A stretch of DNA of 7,707 bases from CAZYJD01 sp964647785 (GTDB lineage: Bacteria > Bacteroidota > Bacteroidia > NS11-12g > UBA9320). A model generated the notes under the pieces. That model was given only the letters and a program-made list of their open reading frames with translations. It searched no databases and had not been told where the DNA came from. The stretch covers positions 1-7,707 of the forward strand of contig CAZYJD010000090.1 of NCBI GenBank assembly GCA_964647785.1, written 5' to 3'. Within the stretch, counting starts at the first letter, position 1. Each line of letters begins with the position of its first letter. The position numbers and the translations under genes are program-made. Below are positions 6,664-7,707 of the stretch, in pieces.

Positions 6664-6925
6664 TTGGTGGGGTTATTAAATTATCATCGAGCAGACCTGA
6701 GTGCTCCAATTGGGCATTTTCTTCATTCTTTTTGTACCATCCATGTGCATAAAGAATCAATACAAAAGAAGTGAAATACATCAGTGCCAAATACATCCAT
6801 TCACTCAAACTATAATGATGAACATTCGATGCGGTGCAACGGGTGTAGACTGCCATCGTGCTGAATAAGAGCAATAAAATGGCCGTACTGAGGAAAATGG
6901 AAATGAATATCCAGCGCAATATCAC
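6656..6925 (-). CDS. Small two-helix membrane protein, unknown function
   Basis: 89-aa hydrophobic protein not recognised as any family. Predicted membrane helices cover about 3-25 and 43-62, linked by a short loop with C30, and end in a charged, acidic tail (KKNEEN through PPNE), which suggests a hairpin with a soluble C-terminus. The start is GTG at 6925 or TTG two codons later; there is no upstream in-frame ATG, and later methionines would remove the first helix. It overlaps the 297-aa membrane gene by 8 bp in a shared transcript. Its start lies only about six bases beyond the U-run of the rpmA terminator. Its promoter must therefore overlap that terminator, or its expression relies on read-through from the ribosomal operon. 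Confidence 0.7.
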   Translation of the reverse strand: MILRWIFISIFLSTAILLLLFSTMAVYTRCTASNVHHYSLSEWMYLALMYFTSFVLILYAHGWYKKNEENAQLEHSGLLDDNLITPPNE

Positions 6926-6930
6926 GGCAT

Positions 6931-6970
6931 GAAAATAAAAAAAAGAGCCGACACTAAGGCCGGCTCTCTT
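6931..6970 (-). terminator. Intrinsic terminator of the rplU-rpmA operon
   Basis: AGAGCCG at 6944-6950 pairs with CGGCTCT at 6961-6967 around a 10-base loop. On the minus strand the stem is followed by a run of about nine U residues, broken by one A and then more U: a textbook rho-independent terminator about 25-30 bases after rpmA. In the plus direction only a short CTTT follows, so it acts mainly on the minus strand. Confidence 0.9.
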
Positions 6971-6993
6971 TGAAAAAAACCTTGAAAATTTTA

Positions 6994-7257
6994 TTAGGCA
7001 TCCCCTTTGGGAACCACAGAAACAAATTTCCTGTTCGATTTGCCAGTTTTGAATTCAACAACACCATCGACCAAAGCGTAAAGGGTGTGATCTTTTCCAA
7101 TTCCCACATTATTTCCCGGGTGATATTTAGTACCTCTTTGACGTATGATGATATTGCCTGCGATCAATTCCTGACCACCGAAAATTTTAACACCGAGACG
7201 TTTACTATGCGACTCTCTTCCGTTTTTAGAACTACCTGCTCCTTTTTTGTGTGCCAT
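6994..7257 (-). CDS. rpmA: 50S ribosomal protein L27
   Basis: 87-aa protein of the large ribosomal subunit, placed near the peptidyl-transferase centre. The N-terminus MAHKKGAGSSKNGRES and the core GVKIFGGQ, RQRGTKYHPG and NVGIGKDHTLYALVDG are the family signature across its full length. There is no cleavable N-terminal extension of the Firmicutes type, so the mature N-terminus starts directly after Met. The ATG is unambiguous and has no Shine-Dalgarno, only an A-rich leader, as usual in Bacteroidota. It lies 11 bases after rplU in the classical rplU-rpmA order and is followed by a strong terminator. Nothing unusual is seen in the protein. Confidence 0.98.
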   Translation of the reverse strand: MAHKKGAGSSKNGRESHSKRLGVKIFGGQELIAGNIIIRQRGTKYHPGNNVGIGKDHTLYALVDGVVEFKTGKSNRKFVSVVPKGDA

Positions 7258-7268
7258 GATTTAAACGT

Positions 7269-7592
7269 TTATGCTTTAATGGATTCAATTTCAATCTTGG
7301 TGAACATCTGACGATGACCTCGCTTTACCCTGTATCCTTTGCGGCGCTTTTTCTTGAAAACAATCACTTTATCACCTTTTACGTGATCAATTACTTTTGC
7401 TTTCACGCTTGCGCCTTTCAACACAGGAGTTCCAACTTTCACTTTGCCATCATTGTCAACCAGCATCACCTGATCGAACTCTACGTTTTCGCCTTCTCCA
7501 GCGCTCAGTCGGTGAACATATACCTGTTGCTTTTCTGAAACCTTGAACTGCTGTCCGGCGATGTTTACAATTGCGGCAGCTTTTCCGGACAC
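7269..7592 (-). CDS. rplU: 50S ribosomal protein L21, N-terminal codons replaced at a junction
   Basis: Large-subunit protein L21, which contacts 23S rRNA. From AIVNIAGQQFKV to the C-terminal KRGHRQMFTKIEIESIKA the sequence is typical and complete. Family members in this phylum usually begin MYAIVNIAGQ, which would place an ATG at 7578-7580 and give 103 aa, the E. coli length. Here those first two codons are instead GCT-GCC, and no ATG precedes the core. The open frame runs upstream through GTG at 7592 (used here, giving SGKAAAIVN) to another GTG at 7649, but that extension resembles no L21. I infer that native sequence ends near 7574 and that the real start codons and promoter are missing. 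Read this as L21 truncated by two residues, not as a variant with a new N-terminus. Confidence 0.85.
   Translation of the reverse strand: MSGKAAAIVNIAGQQFKVSEKQQVYVHRLSAGEGENVEFDQVMLVDNDGKVKVGTPVLKGASVKAKVIDHVKGDKVIVFKKKRRKGYRVKRGHRQMFTKIEIESIKA
7563..7574. other. Likely chimeric junction with shared short sequence
   Basis: TACAATTGC (7566-7574) belongs to both sides. On the minus strand it encodes the AIV of L21, and on the plus strand the YNC that opens the Excalibur domain. The agreement may extend left through GATGTT, because DVYNC also suits the domain. Left of this tract everything fits rplU; right of it nothing does. A microhomology joint of this kind is typical of amplification chimeras, and less often of illegitimate recombination. 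Confidence 0.5.
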
Positions 7593-7707
7593 GGAGCAGC
7601 GCAGGCATGTTTCAGCTACTGTAATTCTATAGGTCGTGGCGATATTCACCGGCTAGATCGAGACAATGATGGTCAGCAGGCACAGCAGCATGCTCGTCAG
7701 CGACAGG
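7563..7707 (+). pseudogene. Fragment of an Excalibur calcium-binding domain gene, probably foreign sequence
   Basis: The plus-strand frame through 7563 reads VYNCGSFSGHGAAQACF, then SYCNSIGRGDIHRLDRDNDG, and stays open to the window end. This resembles the Excalibur domain: an initial YNC, a central AQA-x-F/Y-x-x-C helix, GD, then LDxDxDG, the DxDxDG calcium loop. The usual ACE ending after DG is absent (QQAQQ follows), so the end may carry a frameshift or be atypical. There is no start codon, and the upstream part would lie antisense inside rplU, so this is a fragment. By hand count the final 133 bases are about 55% G+C, apparently richer than the genes to the left. Excalibur domains occur in surface or secreted proteins of many other phyla. 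The family match is by eye only. Confidence 0.5.

Noticed and set aside
7593..7649. N-terminal extension of L21 to the GTG at 7649.
   Set aside because: L21 proteins do not carry such an extension; the added residues resemble no L21, and the opposite strand reads as an Excalibur domain instead.
7650..7707. Minus-strand hydrophobic reading frame before the TAG at 7653-7655 that looks like a membrane helix.
   Set aside because: It is antisense to the Excalibur frame, interrupted by a stop, and short. The plus-strand motif match is much stronger.

Overview
The window looks like the chromosome of a Bacteroidota bacterium. The evidence is a PorE-type OmpA-family lipoprotein (TPR, PD40 propeller, carboxypeptidase-regulatory-like and OmpA domains), an L27 that starts at MAHKKGAG without an N-terminal extension, a general lack of Shine-Dalgarno sequences, and frequent non-ATG starts. 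The genus cannot be fixed from this sequence.

Layout, left to right. (1) Bases 1-145 are non-coding or unassignable. A plus-strand pair follows: a YfcE-like metallophosphoesterase and the PorE-like protein, overlapping by an ATGA. (2) Converging on that pair, with a 14-bp tail-to-tail overlap, is a minus-strand MerR-type regulator with a C-terminal cobalamin-binding module of the CarH/LitR kind. (3) Divergent from the regulator, across a 64-bp gap that carries a perfect 8-bp direct repeat, is a plus-strand pair overlapping by ATGA: a TIGR01777/YfcH-like NAD(P)-binding protein and a class I CPD photolyase. The regulator, the dehydrogenase-like protein and the photolyase resemble light-response modules run by B12-dependent MerR photoreceptors in other bacteria. 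(4) Converging on the photolyase is a minus-strand pair: an 89-aa two-helix membrane protein and a 297-aa protein with about six membrane segments, function unknown. (5) A strong intrinsic terminator separates these from the minus-strand ribosomal operon rplU-rpmA (L21, L27).

The right end is anomalous. L21 is normal up to its third codon, then the sequence breaks off. The last roughly 130-145 bases instead read on the plus strand as part of an Excalibur calcium-binding domain with an LDRDNDG motif. The two sequences share a short tract at the break, which suggests an amplification or assembly chimera, or less likely a real recombination joint. The rplU start and everything to its right should not be trusted as native sequence.

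No mobile element, CRISPR array or RNA gene was seen. The most interesting biological unit is the putative photoreceptor-controlled repair module at 2576-5755.
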